Positions 1 through 11,520 of a stretch of DNA of 64,000 nt are shown here, piece by piece (the first letter of the stretch is position 1; each line of letters begins with the position of its first letter). The position numbers and the translations under genes are program-made. Where the stretch lies: the NCBI RefSeq assembly GCF_000003815.2, contig NC_049979.1, positions 6,230,196 to 6,294,195 of the forward strand. The letters run 5' to 3'. The DNA is from Branchiostoma floridae. Its lineage: Eukaryota; Chordata; Leptocardii; Amphioxiformes; Branchiostomatidae. Under the pieces are notes generated by a model. That model was not told the origin of the DNA. It worked only from the letters and a program-made list of their open reading frames with translations, and searched no databases.

Positions 1-253
1 TGTTGTTGACGCCAGGAACACTAAGTGCTGTGGTGTTGTTAGTTACGCCAGTAGTGGTTGGTACCGTATTGCTTGTGCTGGTGTAAGGAATGGCTGTAAC
101 ATTGCCATAGGGAAAATTATTCGTTGCATTAACCGTCGTTTCTGCAGCCAAGGTCGTCGCTTCAGATGCCGACGTGCTAGGCTCTGCAGTCGATGTTGTT
201 CCTGTGCTGCTGCTTGTAGTAGCGGCTGTGAACATTCGATTTGACGTTAACAT
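1..253 (-). CDS. Thr/Ser-rich partial coding exon, left-running
   Basis: Reading the minus strand from an ATG at 253 gives an uninterrupted frame that leaves the window at base 1, about 84 codons. An in-frame stop lies just upstream of the ATG, and a second ATG lies at 235. The product is almost entirely Thr, Ser, Ala, Asn and Val, with several N-x-T/S sequons, as in mucin-like or heavily O-glycosylated extracellular regions. No signal peptide or folded domain is visible in the part seen. It could be the first coding exon of a surface or secreted protein, or a chance low-complexity frame. The protein is not identified. Confidence 0.35.
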   Translation of the reverse strand, partial: MLTSNRMFTAATTSSSTGTTSTAEPSTSASEATTLAAETTVNATNNFPYGNVTAIPYTSTSNTVPTTTGVTNNTTALSVPGVNN

Positions 254-1712
254 GTACAATAGATATTACTAAATTAATAATACTTTTTAAAAAATTATCA
301 TTGGTCTCTTTGGCTAAGGCCGACCCAAACATGAATGCGTTTATATTTCCTATCAATCAACTTAAATCCAACTGCCAGTGAAAACACTCCGTTTGCGGAA
401 GCAGTCGCTGTTAAATTTCTGGTAATGAAATTTGCGGATGATGGGTACCATATTGTAGGGTAAGGCGTTACTCACGTCATTGACGTCACTGCACAAGGAG
501 TCATTGGACTTTAGCAATCAAATGTGCATGTATGGCAAGTTATCTTTCCTTTATCGTACTGCGTCGTGTATTGTCTACGGGGACCACCGAGTACTCTACT
601 ACACCGAGAGATCTTTCTTGTCTTCAATTTGCTACAATACGAAAAATTGACAAGTCCTCACCAATGGTCTTTCCTCACAATTGCGCACATCTTGTGCAAG
701 TGACAGTTGGCTAAATAGAATAAGCGGCAAAAAAGACGATATAAACCATGTGACGTTACTTCTGTGTGACTGCATTTCTTATAGGTATATTCAAGCAATT
801 TGTGGTGTGGGCGGCGAACGTACCGCCCCCATGGCCCCATACATCACCACCTTTCCCCTGTGCCTTATCATCGCTCGTCTGCAGGTGGGAGCGATAGGCT
901 TTGTCTGGGTCACGTATATCTACTGACCCTGCATTCTTTCAGTGTTTGCGTTCGTTATCACGTGAAGCCGTCGTATCAGTGTCCCATAATTTTGTTTACC
1001 ATACCCACGGTTGTCGGTGTTTACAGACAGTCGCATATAGCGAGAGAGTATGCATATGCCACTTCGATGTTCAAAGCCAAACAGCCCTTTACTCTACACT
1101 TACTTCAACGTAACTACTGTACAACGCCGCTACGCTGGGATTTTAAAGAGGCCAGTTAATAAACTTTGGTCCTGCTTTAGCCATGTTGCTCCTCTCGCAA
1201 GGTGGGAGTGTCATTTCAAAGTTTATCTCTTAGTTTCCCCCATTGATACCATCACTTAACATGTCAAATAAAGTTTTAAGAGTACTTGCTTACTATACTG
1301 TTATTTGTATTTGTATATTACCATTATTTGTATGCCATTTTGGCACTTGCAATTAGTTCTAGAGCAAGGGTTTGCAATAAAACGTTATAAAACGTCATTA
1401 GGTCACCCCTTAATAAAGTTTTAATGAGTTTAAATGTTTTAAATATAACAGAACATGCAGAAAATACTAATCAAGTTATGTTAAAAAATACACATGCTAT
1501 GTCACAACAACTTGCACCTGTACCGAAACAGTACGACTCACTATCGACGAGTCGGAATAGATAAAGCTAAACTAAGTACAGTAGGCTGCATCATCTAGTA
1601 TGATTTGAAACGTTGCATATCCATTTTTAGCGCAGAGTTTTATCTTTTATTTCCATTTCTCTCTCAGGATCTTCTGGCGTTAAACATTGCGTTGACCATA
1701 AAGATGCCGATA
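254..1712. other. Intergenic, no supported gene
   Basis: Several overlapping short frames occur between 530 and 1260, but none resembles a known protein or has convincing splice sites. The stretch is mildly CpG-containing to about 1250 and AT-rich afterwards. AATAAA-type hexamers near 1267 and 1376 could be polyadenylation signals but have no assigned gene. Confidence 0.5.
475..491. promoter_or_regulatory. Tandem CRE-like sites
   Basis: A palindromic TGACGTCA lies at 481-488, and a half site (ACGTCA) lies immediately before it. TGACGTCA is the full CREB/ATF consensus. It sits about 230 bases upstream of the left-running Thr/Ser-rich exon, so it could belong to that gene's promoter. Its function is inferred from the motif only. 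Confidence 0.35.
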
Positions 1713-1936
1713 CACGGTGTTCCTATCAGCTACATGGCGTTCCTATCAGCTTAAAACCATGTCAACAATAGCTGCACGCATTACGATAAGTCAAAAATTA
1801 CCTACGTACGTTAAACATTAAAGGTACTCGGTGTTCCTACGCAGCTACATGGTGTTCCTATCAGCTTAAAATCATGTCAACATACTAACGTTAAGTAGCT
1901 GCACGCATTACGATAAGTAACAAAATTACCTACTTA
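1713..1936. repeat. Tandem duplication, about 116-bp unit, two copies
   Basis: The block beginning GGTGTTCCTATCAGC near 1715 recurs near 1830. Both copies continue through a GCTGCACGCATTACGATAAG segment and an AAAATTACCTAC segment. The second copy carries a small insertion. Within each unit the GTTCCTA-CAGCT motif is itself repeated. Confidence 0.75.
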
Positions 1937-2188
1937 CAATTACAAGAAAAGCACGAGGTGTGAAAGGTTGAAATAACCATTGTGTTGTGTATGGTGTGAC
2001 CGAATTAGTCATACTCACTTTGACAATTGCAACAAGTTGTAGCCAAGACACACAAAACCGTATACAGCGCCCAGAAACGCATGTTCGTGAGGTAAGTCGG
2101 CCACCCCATTCGTCACTGTGAAATAACGCAAACGTACTTAAAGAACGCAAACGATTCTTAAACTTCTTAACGCCGCTGCCGTGCATAA

Positions 2189-3069
2189 TGCCTAGGTTAC
2201 ATATAGCCGATTTTGGCTCCCGAACACTAGCCGACTCTTAGCCGACCCAAGTCGGCAGTAGTTCGGGAGTAGTCTGACCAGTTTAGGCCACGCCTATTTT
2301 TTTAGCGCCGAACATGTCCCGAACATCTCCCGATCAGTAAATGACTTACTCTCGACTGTGTCCCGAATGCTGTCAAACCTATTCCCTACCATGCCGACCT
2401 CTAGCCGTAGACTGCCGAATCACTCCTGACTGATCCCCAACCGATTGCTGACCCTCTCGCGACTTGAAATGGACATAATCAGCGATTTTCAAAAGAGTGG
2501 TCATTTTCGTTTTTAATCAAGATTATCTTTTCTTCTATTTTGTAAACATCACCAAGAGATCAAATTTGGATCACAGATAGCTCCAATGCGGCATTTATGG
2601 TTCTTTTTGTTTTTGGCTGGATGAAGGTCGTGTGAAGTTCGGGGGTGATTCGTCTACGTCCTGGCAATAGTCTTTTTGCTTGGGAATGAGTTAGCAGAGA
2701 TTTGTCTACGGTCTTGGGGTGAATCATTGGTAAGTTGGAAACAAGCTGGGAGTAAGTCAGCAGTGTATATGGCGTGGTTAAGATTTAATTTGACTGCTGA
2801 CTTACTCCCGAACACCAACCAAACACTAGCCGACCGTGCCGAACACCAGCCGACCACCAACCGACCCATTCCAGAGTTGCCGTTCAGAGCCGAATGTTTT
2901 GAACATTTCAAAACATTCGGATGGAGCAGCCGAACACCAGCCGACTCAGCCGAACGCCAGCCGACTCAGCCGAACGCCTGCCGACTACAGCCGACTAGCT
3001 CCCGAATCACTCCTAAACCATAGTCGGGAGAGAGTCGGGAGCCAAATTCGGCTATGTGTAACCTAGGCA
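2189..3069. mobile_element. Harbinger-like non-autonomous DNA transposon
   Basis: Terminal inverted repeats of about 34 bp (2189-2222 and 3036-3069) start TGCCTAGGTTACA and match at 32 of 34 positions. The element is flanked on both sides by TAA (2186-2188 and 3070-3072). The 3-bp TWA target duplication is typical of PIF/Harbinger elements. The interior is full of short subterminal repeats of the type GCCGAACACCAGCCGACTCA. It also holds a perfect inner hairpin (about 2748-2810, arms GGGAGTAAGTCAGCAGT and its complement). No transposase is visible, so it is probably mobilised in trans. The superfamily assignment rests on the target site. Confidence 0.8.
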
Positions 3070-3072
3070 TAA

Positions 3073-4831
3073 CAGACGCGTTCCTCCTCCCCGCCACAAT
3101 GAAGTGCACGAATTGTGAGCATGGTCATGGGTGAAACAGATCAAGGTCACTGCTAGACGTTCGAGTTACTTTTGAGGAAGTCTAAAATGATTTCAAACTG
3201 GTCCCAAAGTGGTCCTTGTTGTTTACACGAACCTTAAAAAAAGTTTGTTACCTGAATTCTCACGCCAGTAACTAGCACACAGAGAAAGTTCTCAGAGTTT
3301 GAAGGAATGCATTAAAAAGTGAGTAGCTTAAGTACTTTGGTCTGATTTCCCCAAGTGGGGTAGAAAGGGACTCGAGGCTATTTTCTGACACAGTTTCCTC
3401 AAAATGGCCGCTCTGGTTGCGCAAGTTACTAAGTCAATAGTCCTTATTGTCCAGGATAACCTTTAAACCAACGAAAAATGGTGAATCCTTACCTTTTGAA
3501 ATTGGCACTTTGGAAAGGTTTTCGACGTCTGTCTTCGAATGTCCCTCACGATGGACTCTTAAACTCTTCTTACCCAAACCAAGGGCTGAATAATATTAGA
3601 TAAATCAACAACAAGAACGAGAAGTAAACACTTTACTTGATGGGCAGTAGTTATCGGGGGCAATGCTTCCCAAGTATGAATGTATGAAAGGGATGGACCA
3701 AAAATCATAGTGTACGGGTGTATGTAAAAACACTGGCAAAGTTCTTTTATCTTCTTCAACTCATCAGGATTTTCTGATTTTTTCTGTTGTTTTTCAATTA
3801 CACGTTGATAACAACTTTTTATGTCTATTCAACATTTCCCCACAATCCATCTGGTGAATTCTTTAGGTTAACAAATGTACCACCCTCAAAGTTAAACATG
3901 TTTGCTCCCTTTCTATTGGGACTCCTGCAGCAAACACTTCTGCGATCAAAGACAAAGCCGAAGCTGTGCAATGATTTACAGAAAGAACAATAGATAGCAG
4001 GACTTGGGCAAACAGGACCAACAAAAATAAAATGATTGAGCAGTATGTTACGCATGTTACGTGTAGGCATGTGTCACCTTGGCATCTAGCTCTGTGCTGT
4101 GCTGCATTCCAGGGCTTTCTGATGTCCTGGTTCATTGCATACAGTTAAGTGTCCAGCAAATATAAAAAAAAATCATCATCCCTACATCTCATTTATACCA
4201 TATTCATGAGAAATATAATTTTACATCTGACAGTAATGCTGGAAGAGTTGAACACTTAACAGTAAAGCTAGCTTTAGTGCAAGCTTGTGGAGAACAGATA
4301 AAGATTGACAACTCAAGGGTTCAATATTGTAGTCAATATTTCAGTGACTTGTGTCCATCTTAGTAGTCTTAGTAGAGGACAAGTTATTCTTTCATTCAAA
4401 TCTTTGCATTCTAGGTAGCTGTAACATAACACTGCTTATGTTGCCCATAACAGTCCCAGGCAATACCAGTAGTAGGCTTCCATTCAGCCAACATTTCCTA
4501 GTTCTATTGCTAATAGTAGGATCTCTTTGTTAGTGTTACATTGCAGACTGACAGTATGCTCCTCCGAGATATAAAAGATGGATTACAAGAAATAACATCA
4601 GAACAGGGTCCATCTGTGCCACAACTGTTACATTTCTCTTCTCACTAACTTGTTGATCAGCTTTGAAATCCAGTACGTCACAAACCTTGCTTTTGTACTT
4701 TGTGTACATCAGTGAAAGCGACAAGTGCATAACAGCTGTTCTCTCATGCTTTGCTCTTAATGCTACATCCTGCCAATAACCCTCTCAACATGGGTTGACA
4801 GTGACATGTGACAAGAGACTTCCAAGCAGCA
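3073..4831. other. Intergenic and SMG8 3' flank
   Basis: This stretch lies between the Harbinger-like element and the SMG8 stop codon. Its right part is expected to hold the SMG8 3' untranslated region on the minus strand, but no polyadenylation signal could be chosen with confidence. The short frames in it look random. Confidence 0.5.
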
Positions 4832-7800
4832 TCAGTCTCCCTCCTCCACAATGGTGGCCTTCAGCAGCCCCTTCAGCACCTTACAGCTGAGTAAGGGCTG
4901 GGAGTCCCGCGGTGGGGAGATCACTCCCGCCTCTCCCACGTACACGAACGGCAGGCGCAGGACCCACAGCCGCGAGGGGGGCAGGGGGATGTCCTCGTCC
5001 TGGGGGTAGAAGGTGGGACAGGGAGGGGGGCCGGGCTGCAGCCGGGGGTGCAGATGGATCTGTACGGGGGGGTCAGGTGTGGTGATGAAGACTCTCATCA
5101 GCTGACCCAGGTGGGGCTTGGCACCTCTGTAGAAAATCGAGAAGAATTGTACAACTGTAAATGATAAAAGCATTATTTTGAGACATGCAGATCAGGTGGA
5201 AAGCCAAAAGGCAACTTGTCAGAACTGTATGTGAACTGTATCTGTAAGATGAGAGATCAATAACATAAGTTTGCTTTCACTAAATATAAGTGATTCATAT
5301 TTGTTTCTTAATTGATAACTATTGATTGGAGTAAAACTGTAAATGATGAAATGTTATGTCGAGACATGCAGATCAGATGGAAAGTCCAAAAGGAACTTGT
5401 CAGAACTGTATGTGAAGAGGTTGAGAAGAGCAGTTGTGTGATCCGGGGAAGAAGGAAGGATAAGAGCTGGAGTTAGACAGTGTTAAAGCGGCTGTGTCAG
5501 AAGCAAGGCGGAGACGTTTGCCCTACTATTCCACCAGCCCAAGGTGTACCACACAGAAAGTAACGAAACATTGATGAAGCCTGGTGTCTGGCTGAGGATC
5601 TGGGGCAGCTGTGCCTGTGGTGCTGAAAAGCATGTCTTCTAGCAGGTTAGTGTTGACCTGTATACGTTAGTTAGGACATCAGCAAATAGGTATACCAAGT
5701 GTAACTTTACAACAAATCTGCTGTTGTGTTGGTCTGTCCTTGGTGCTGAAGATGCATTCTTGTGACCTTTTTGCTGCAGTTTTCCCAACATACATGCACT
5801 TCATGGATCATTCACATGCTCACAGACTTTAGGACACGCTGTGCCATCATGAAATATTAGCAACACTCTTACAATCGATACTGTTTCAAAAAGGAATCTG
5901 AAGCTCACCTGGATGGACATGGGCAGGGGAAGTACAGAGGCATGTCCATACTCAGCAGCTTCATTGCTGTTTCCTTCACAGATCCAGAATTGGACGCCTT
6001 CATCACCTTATCAGGGCCACTGCACAGGAAGCGGTGTCCACGAGCACATTCGTACTCGTACCCGACGTATACGCGTACGAAGGAGTCAGAGTCTTTTGCC
6101 CCCCTGCGCGGCTTGCCGCCATGCGGGATAGAGCGCCGTACACTCTGAGACTCTCCTGGAGCCGGCCATGCTTGATCTCCTACAAAAAAAACATAAAAGT
6201 ATTCACTCATTGTCATTCTGAACATCACCATGGACACATGGAATGACAGAAGAAACCACAACATTGTCTAGCATCTCTAAAGTAATGAGCAGAAAAAGTT
6301 TAAAATATTAATATCACATAGTACATGACATACCAGCATACACTGTAGCCTAATCTTTATAAGTCATGTGGCAAAAGTTCTATTCATATCCATACCTGTT
6401 CTCTGCTCTTCTCTACACAGAAAATGTATGGGCTTATGGACATGACTATGATGGCTTATGGACATGACTATGATCAATTGCTGTACAATAGAAAATGACA
6501 ATCATGGTGTACTACTTGCACTGAAGTTCCCAGTCAGTATAAAGCTCCCACCTTGCTGTGGCCGTTCAGTGTGGATAGGTATATCCCAGGCCAGGAGAAA
6601 GTTGCTGCCATGTATGAACCCTGGCTGCTCCAGCCCCATGCTGGGATAGTACTGGCTGACAGGGCCCAGCGAGACCAGCTCCCAGGAGGAGAACTTGGGC
6701 AGGATCCCTGGTGGGCAGTCAGAGTGCAGCATGCCAGGCAGAGACTCTGTTACAGATGGCTGCCGGACCAACTGTGATGTCTTCTCTGTAAGACGAGAGA
6801 TCAATAAGTTTGCTTTCACTAAATGTAAGTGATTTATATTTGTTTCTTTATTGATAACTATTGATTTTCTAAAACTACTGTTGATGTAGCTATTGCAAAA
6901 ATAATGCAGTTACATTTCTTTTAAATTTTTAGTAGGGGACAAACTTCAGCTGTAATGAGGAGGGACATCCTTGCTCTTACAAGTTTCAAAACACTTGTGT
7001 GCAAATTGATGTTAACTTCTGGCCTTTTTAATGACCATAAACCATTCCCTTCCAAAAGTCCTAACCCAATAAAACAACCTTATAAGTTATAACAGTCTTT
7101 AACTTGTTATCCATCTATAAACTAGCTCTCTACACATCCAAGCCACATTGTTCCCAATCTGATATTGGAGACACCGACCAGCCTCAGCCTCCTGCTGCTG
7201 AGAGTCTGCAGCCATCATGCTGTCCATGCCCACAGCTGCCAGGCTGTCCGAGTTCTGGTCAGCATGCAGCATGCTCACGAACATGTCGCTCCCTCCTGAC
7301 TGACCTGGGCGCAAACATCCAGCATGCAAATCAGAACGTGTAGCACCAGGACTTCTCTCCTACTAACTTCTTACAACCTAGATGATAAACAGTCATGCTA
7401 CATACCATTGGCTCCAATGCAATTGTCAATCCAACCATAGCCATCTGGCTGAGAAGGCAAACTTATAAACTGCCATAATCAAATTGTTCAATAAATGCAT
7501 TTACAAGCAGTAATTTCCTGAAATACCAAGTATGGCGCAAAAATGTTGCATAATATCTCAGTCTTGTCCACATCTTGAGCCAGGTAGAACTGTTCAATAC
7601 AGGCAATGTAAGAAATAAAGTATAAAACACAAGCATTGTACATATGCATTCAAGATATTTGCAGACTGAACTTCTTCTTCATTGGGTTGGTATATCTATC
7701 TTTCACATGAAAATTCAGTCCTTTTAGTCCATTTAGTCCTCACTGACTGTACAACTTGTTATTGTTATTGTTATTGCTATTGGGTGGGCCGACTACTCTC

Positions 7801-10800
7801 TCTCTTTGCAGGCAGCGGCCAGGGCTGAATTGCGAGGAGCTTAAAATATCCCAGGCTAAATTGCCTGGTGTCTGGTACTCATTTCCAACAGAGTGAAGTG
7901 AGGAAAGTGCCTTTCTGAAGGATCACTTGGGTCTGTACCGAACACTCTGTTATTAAGCCACGCAATCCCACATCTTTACCGATCCCCATTAGGTGCAACA
8001 TAGTACACACCAGCTGCAGATATTAACATGTAGTTACTGAGGCATTATAAAATGTCACTGATCATGGTCATAATGCTGGCTAACACCAAATCACTGTGAT
8101 GTGTGAAACATACCTAAGCTGAGAGCCAAGCTAAGGCCTCCGCTGGCAGTCGTTGTTGCAGATGACAGGACTGAGTCCTTCCTCTTGCTTGGCTCTGTGT
8201 CAGTTTTGATCGACACCTCGGGCTGAAATGTGGGAGGGGGGTCCTCCTCGGGCGTGGGGGCCACCTCTTCACCAGGAGTCCCTTGTGGCTGCCTCTGGAA
8301 CACTGGGAACGAGATGTGCTCCAGACTGGAGCAGCACTTCTCTTCCATCAGGTGGAAGAAATCATGGTTAGCTGCCTGAAAGTTAAAGTAAAGACGCCCG
8401 TCATTTACTATTTTCTGTGCAAGTCAAGTGTACAAAAGTCAGACATATTGGACAATTGAAACACAACATTGGACAACATGAGAAATGAACCTCAAGTAAC
8501 TCTTCAACTTCATCGGTCCTCATGAAGGAAAATAAAATAAATAAAGATGATTGATTTTTTCATCACGTGTGCAGTGTTTTGCTAGTTTGGAAACATCAGC
8601 AGATAGTACATTGATTGTATTGGATCCATTATTCCCATTTTCCTGTTGACAGTTGTCTTTCAATAACATAAGAGCAAGACGGCATATGTGCCCCTTGTTT
8701 TTATAATTGACAAGACAGCATACTGGTTAAGGGCCCTCCTTGTTATAGTTTGGTAACTGACAAACTGTTCACCAATAATTATATACATGCATGTATCACA
8801 CATTAGAAACACAGGTACGTGTACATAGCGGACCCTACTTTGACATCAAATGGATCGTCTCTCTGGGCCTGCTTGCGGCCACAGTTGCAGGCACACAGGG
8901 AGCGGGCGCGGCTGTTGTGAGGCATACAGGGCACAACTTGGCTGTCCGAGGGCTCCGGGTCTGCTGGCTGGCCAGGTTTGGGCAGAGTGTGGAACTGGTG
9001 ATGGGAGAGAGTCATAATTAACATTTTACTTACGTCGATGAAGGTTAGACATCCAGTGTCACTGACAAATACTAGTGGATGCTGCTTGAATCGTCTGACT
9101 GTTTCCCAAATCATATCTAGTTGCTTGAGTAACTCCTCTTTGGCATATCTTATTACCTGGACAGTGACACTGACGAAAACTAGTGGATGCCAGTTGAAAG
9201 GTGTGACCGTTTCCAAAATCATATCCAGTTTCTTGAGTAACTGCTTTTTGGCATAACATTTCACTTAATGGTCATTTCCAACGAACCTATGCAAATATTT
9301 CTTTTTTTTCAGGCAATTTGAACATTTTATTACAATATATTGATCATAGAAATGTGCTGTGACTCACTGGATGCACACAGTGCTGTCCTGTCAGGCTCCT
9401 CTCCTCACACAACTGACGCCCGTTGGCCCAGAACTTCTCGCAGTCCTCCTGTAGCTGGAGTACATAGTGCTCGTATGCCGGCCCATGTGCATGCTGCTTA
9501 AACACTTTCATGGCCTGAGCCAGCTGGTTGTTGTGTACTTTACTGGTGTAGTGAGAGGGCAGGCTGTTCTGGTAAGCACTGCTGGCCAGGGGCAGCACCT
9601 TGCTACAGCGACTGTCAGAGAACTTTGTCTCCACGTCCAGGGAACTGCCCATGGTCTCGAGGCAGCCCTGAACCTTTGCGTGTTGCCCAGCTTCCGTCAG
9701 GAGCAGCTCATACAACGTATTGCACACAGATAGCCACTTCTTGTACGAGGGAAGCTCAAAGTGTGACGGTTGTGGATTCCTGCCAACACTGTCATCGAAT
9801 CCTTTCCCACTAAGCACAAGGTCGATGTGCTGCCACAGGAAACCCAGCAGAGAGTCGTCTGCACCATTAGGTTTAGTGGGCAGAAGGATGCTGGGAGGAT
9901 TCATCAAGGCAGACTGATTGGTCCGTCTGGACATCTGGTAGCTTCTGGATGCAGGGGCCTCTGCCTCCTTCCCCATGGCACAGTTCTGATGCAGGTTGGA
10001 GAGAAGATTAGTTATGGCATCTACAGGACCATCTCCTGACTGGATATAAACAAAGGTCTGGTTAGGTGGGACGGTGAATAAGCAATCCTTGCTCTGGTTG
10101 GTGAGGAGACGACTCTTTCGAAAGATTCTGTAAATCTGATCCTCAATGCGGGGCTGTAGTCTCTTCTTGGGTGAGTGCTTGGTACCCTTACTTTTCCCAC
10201 TCTCTGCACGTGTTTCTGACTCTGTTGGCAAGCAGGACTTCTGAAACACGAACAGCAGCCTGGGTGTGCAGGACCGCCCGGCGCTTTTCCACTCTGCTCC
10301 AACCGGTGCATCGCGAAGGACATCCTGGAGGATTGGGAGCATCTTGAGACGGACACTATCTACTGTTCTCAGGAGCTGTCCGTAGCTCATGTCAAATGTA
10401 CACGTGGGGTGCAGTGCTACCAGGATGTGGCAAACATGGAACAAGAAAATCAGGCCTCTGGCATGTTGCAGCTCCTGGTCTCGCCAGAACTTGTGGACGT
10501 CTGCGTACGGTAAGTCCTGATCCAAGTTTGTGCACAAAGAAACCAGCATGGAAGTGTCAAATACGGAGACAAGGTGCAGGTATATGACATTCTTGGATTT
10601 GTCGTAGAAGGCTTCTACGTAGGTCTCCTCTTGAGATTGGAGCCCAGCTCCATCTGGCCAGTGTAAGGGGAAAACCTCCCGATCCAGTATTGTGTTGATG
10701 GTGGTAGACTTGGTGCCATAGCCGACTTGACTCTTTCCAAACATACCAACAACACAGACCTACAGAGAGACAGAGTAAAAGTTTAAGATAGCAAAGAATT

Positions 10801-11107
10801 GAAACAGAAATGCATTGAATACCCCTTATAAGAGAGTCACTTTGAATAACAGACTGTCATAAATTGGCACTGCATCCTGAGACCAATATCTTGGGACAAG
10901 TACTAGTAAAGGTAGCATAGTAACGAACTTTGATACACAAAACAATGGTACATGCATGTATGCTCATACACCTTGTACATCTGTGCATATGCTTGGAAAT
11001 GTCAAGATTTCTGATGTTGACGTTACCTTGTCATCTTTGAAAGGGAGTTCTTCCAAGTCCCCAACGAACGGTAGGCGCCACACCTCGTTCCACTTCATTC
11101 CCGTCAT
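4832..11107 (-). CDS. SMG8: SMG8, nonsense-mediated mRNA decay factor
   Basis: SMG8 joins SMG9 and the SMG1 kinase in the complex that phosphorylates UPF1 during nonsense-mediated decay. Eight coding exons on the minus strand join in frame: 11107-11027, 10759-9368, 8994-8839, 8375-8114, 7304-7179, 6785-6552, 6179-5909 and 5126-4832, giving about 938 residues (human about 990). Recognisable family blocks, in order, are: a G-domain-like start (CVVGMFGKS) at the exon 1/2 junction; LEDQIYRIFRKSR-type and DDSVGRNPQPSHFELP blocks in exon 2; the Cys-rich CNCGRKQAQRDDPFD in exon 3; LPGMLHSDCPPG and PKFSSW in exon 6; GYEYECARGHRF-LCSGPDKVMK in exon 7; and QPGPPPCPTFYPQ with a VLKGLLKA tail in exon 8. 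The start is the MTGMKW methionine, and a longer in-frame start to 11290 is less likely. The exon 5 donor (GTCGGT) is weak and its exact end is the least certain junction. SMG8 diverges from PRORP across about 0.41 kb. Confidence 0.95.
5152..5416. repeat. Direct duplication in SMG8 intron 7
   Basis: A segment of about 82 bp (5152-5233: CTGTAAATGATRAAA, GAGACATGCAGATCAG, AACTTGTCAGAACTGTATG) is repeated at about 5335-5416 with few differences, a period of about 183 bp. The spacer between the copies is the segment shared with intron 5, which is listed separately. Confidence 0.75.
5241..5338. repeat. Copy of the SMG8 intron 5 3' end inside intron 7
   Basis: About 95 bp at 5241-5338 matches 6785-6880 (shared GAGAGATCAATAA, AAGTTTGCTTTCACTAAAT, ATTGATAACTATTGATT). 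On the minus strand the 6785-6880 copy is the 3' end of intron 5, including its CTTACAG acceptor. The intron 7 copy keeps a CTTACAG and so carries a duplicated 3' splice site. Confidence 0.75.
5730..5750 (-). promoter_or_regulatory. RE1/NRSE-like motif, SMG8 intron 7
   Basis: The minus strand reads TTCAGCACC, two spacer bases, then GGACAG, which equals the first 17 positions of the vertebrate REST-binding consensus. The last four positions fit poorly. A left half-site also occurs nearby (about 5621-5629, minus). Activity in this organism is unknown. Confidence 0.35.
7748..7780. repeat. TATTGT microsatellite
   Basis: A short run of TTATTG units lies in SMG8 intron 4, directly beside the SINE-like fragment. 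Confidence 0.6.
7781..7965 (-). mobile_element. SINE-like fragment
   Basis: On the minus strand this contains AAGGCACTTTCCTCACTT, CACTCTGTTGGAAATGAG and a TACC end. This is the same core as the elements at 49490-49745 and 24370-24425. The upstream part (GCGTGGCTTAATAAC, then GACCCAAGTGATCC) could be a decayed tRNA-like head. It lies in SMG8 intron 4. Confidence 0.5.
9041..9265. repeat. Tandem repeat, about 109-bp unit, SMG8 intron 2
   Basis: Two diverged units share ACTAGTGGATGC, a GACYGTTTCC box, AAATCATATC-AGTT and CTTGAGTAACT. Each stays open on the minus strand, giving frames such as LLKQLDMIWETV. The open frame runs on into exon 3, but the exon 3 acceptor (CATCACCAG before TTCCACAC) and family alignment place these units in the intron. 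A third copy lies in the opposite orientation at 61324-61408. Confidence 0.75.
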
Positions 11108-11520
11108 TCTGTTATTGGTTTTACTTTCAATGGCCAGGCGGCAAAATAAGGCGAAATCCCCTATCCCACATGCATTCCTGGTCGTGCCCCTCCTCTTTCG
11201 CCGCAATATTCCACATGACCCGAGTTGACCCCACCGAGCACAGGGCGTAGTGGGTAATTTTGCAAATGGCGGCGGCCATGTGATTTTCACCTTTCGTGTT
11301 CAGGTATGTCTTGTCTTCGCCGCTTTTTCCGAAGTACCTTGACAAATTCATCCTGTCGCAGGTACACACAAGTTAACAGGCCTCTAATAGCACACTTTTA
11401 TGTCGGATATGACTGCAACTTTGTAACTACAAACGTTACTTCTACTGTCACTTTCTCGCCCCCCTCCCCATTTCCCATAGCAGACGACAAGCGAAGCAGT
11501 AGCAGACGTCAGACGCAACG
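11108..11520. promoter_or_regulatory. Bidirectional SMG8/PRORP promoter and PRORP 5' UTR
   Basis: Only 413 bp separate the two start codons. An AAATGGCGGC YY1-type element at 11264-11273 is oriented for the PRORP side, where such elements usually lie just downstream of the start of transcription. A likely 5'-UTR intron follows: donor CAG/GTATGT at 11303/11304, and acceptor TTTCCCATAG ending at 11480 after a long pyrimidine tract. No TATA box is evident, as expected for housekeeping genes. Confidence 0.6.

Noticed and set aside
800-1159. 119-codon open frame in the left intergenic region
   Set aside because: Two other frames overlap it, the composition is atypical of protein, and no family resemblance or splice site supports it.
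2654-3023. Overlapping open frames on both strands inside the Harbinger-like element
   Set aside because: They follow from the internal short repeats, which lack stops in several frames, and do not resemble a transposase.
8803-9264. Single long frame suggesting a 153-residue protein
   Set aside because: Its C-terminal part is SMG8 exon 3 and its N-terminal part is the intronic tandem repeat. A proper acceptor separates them.
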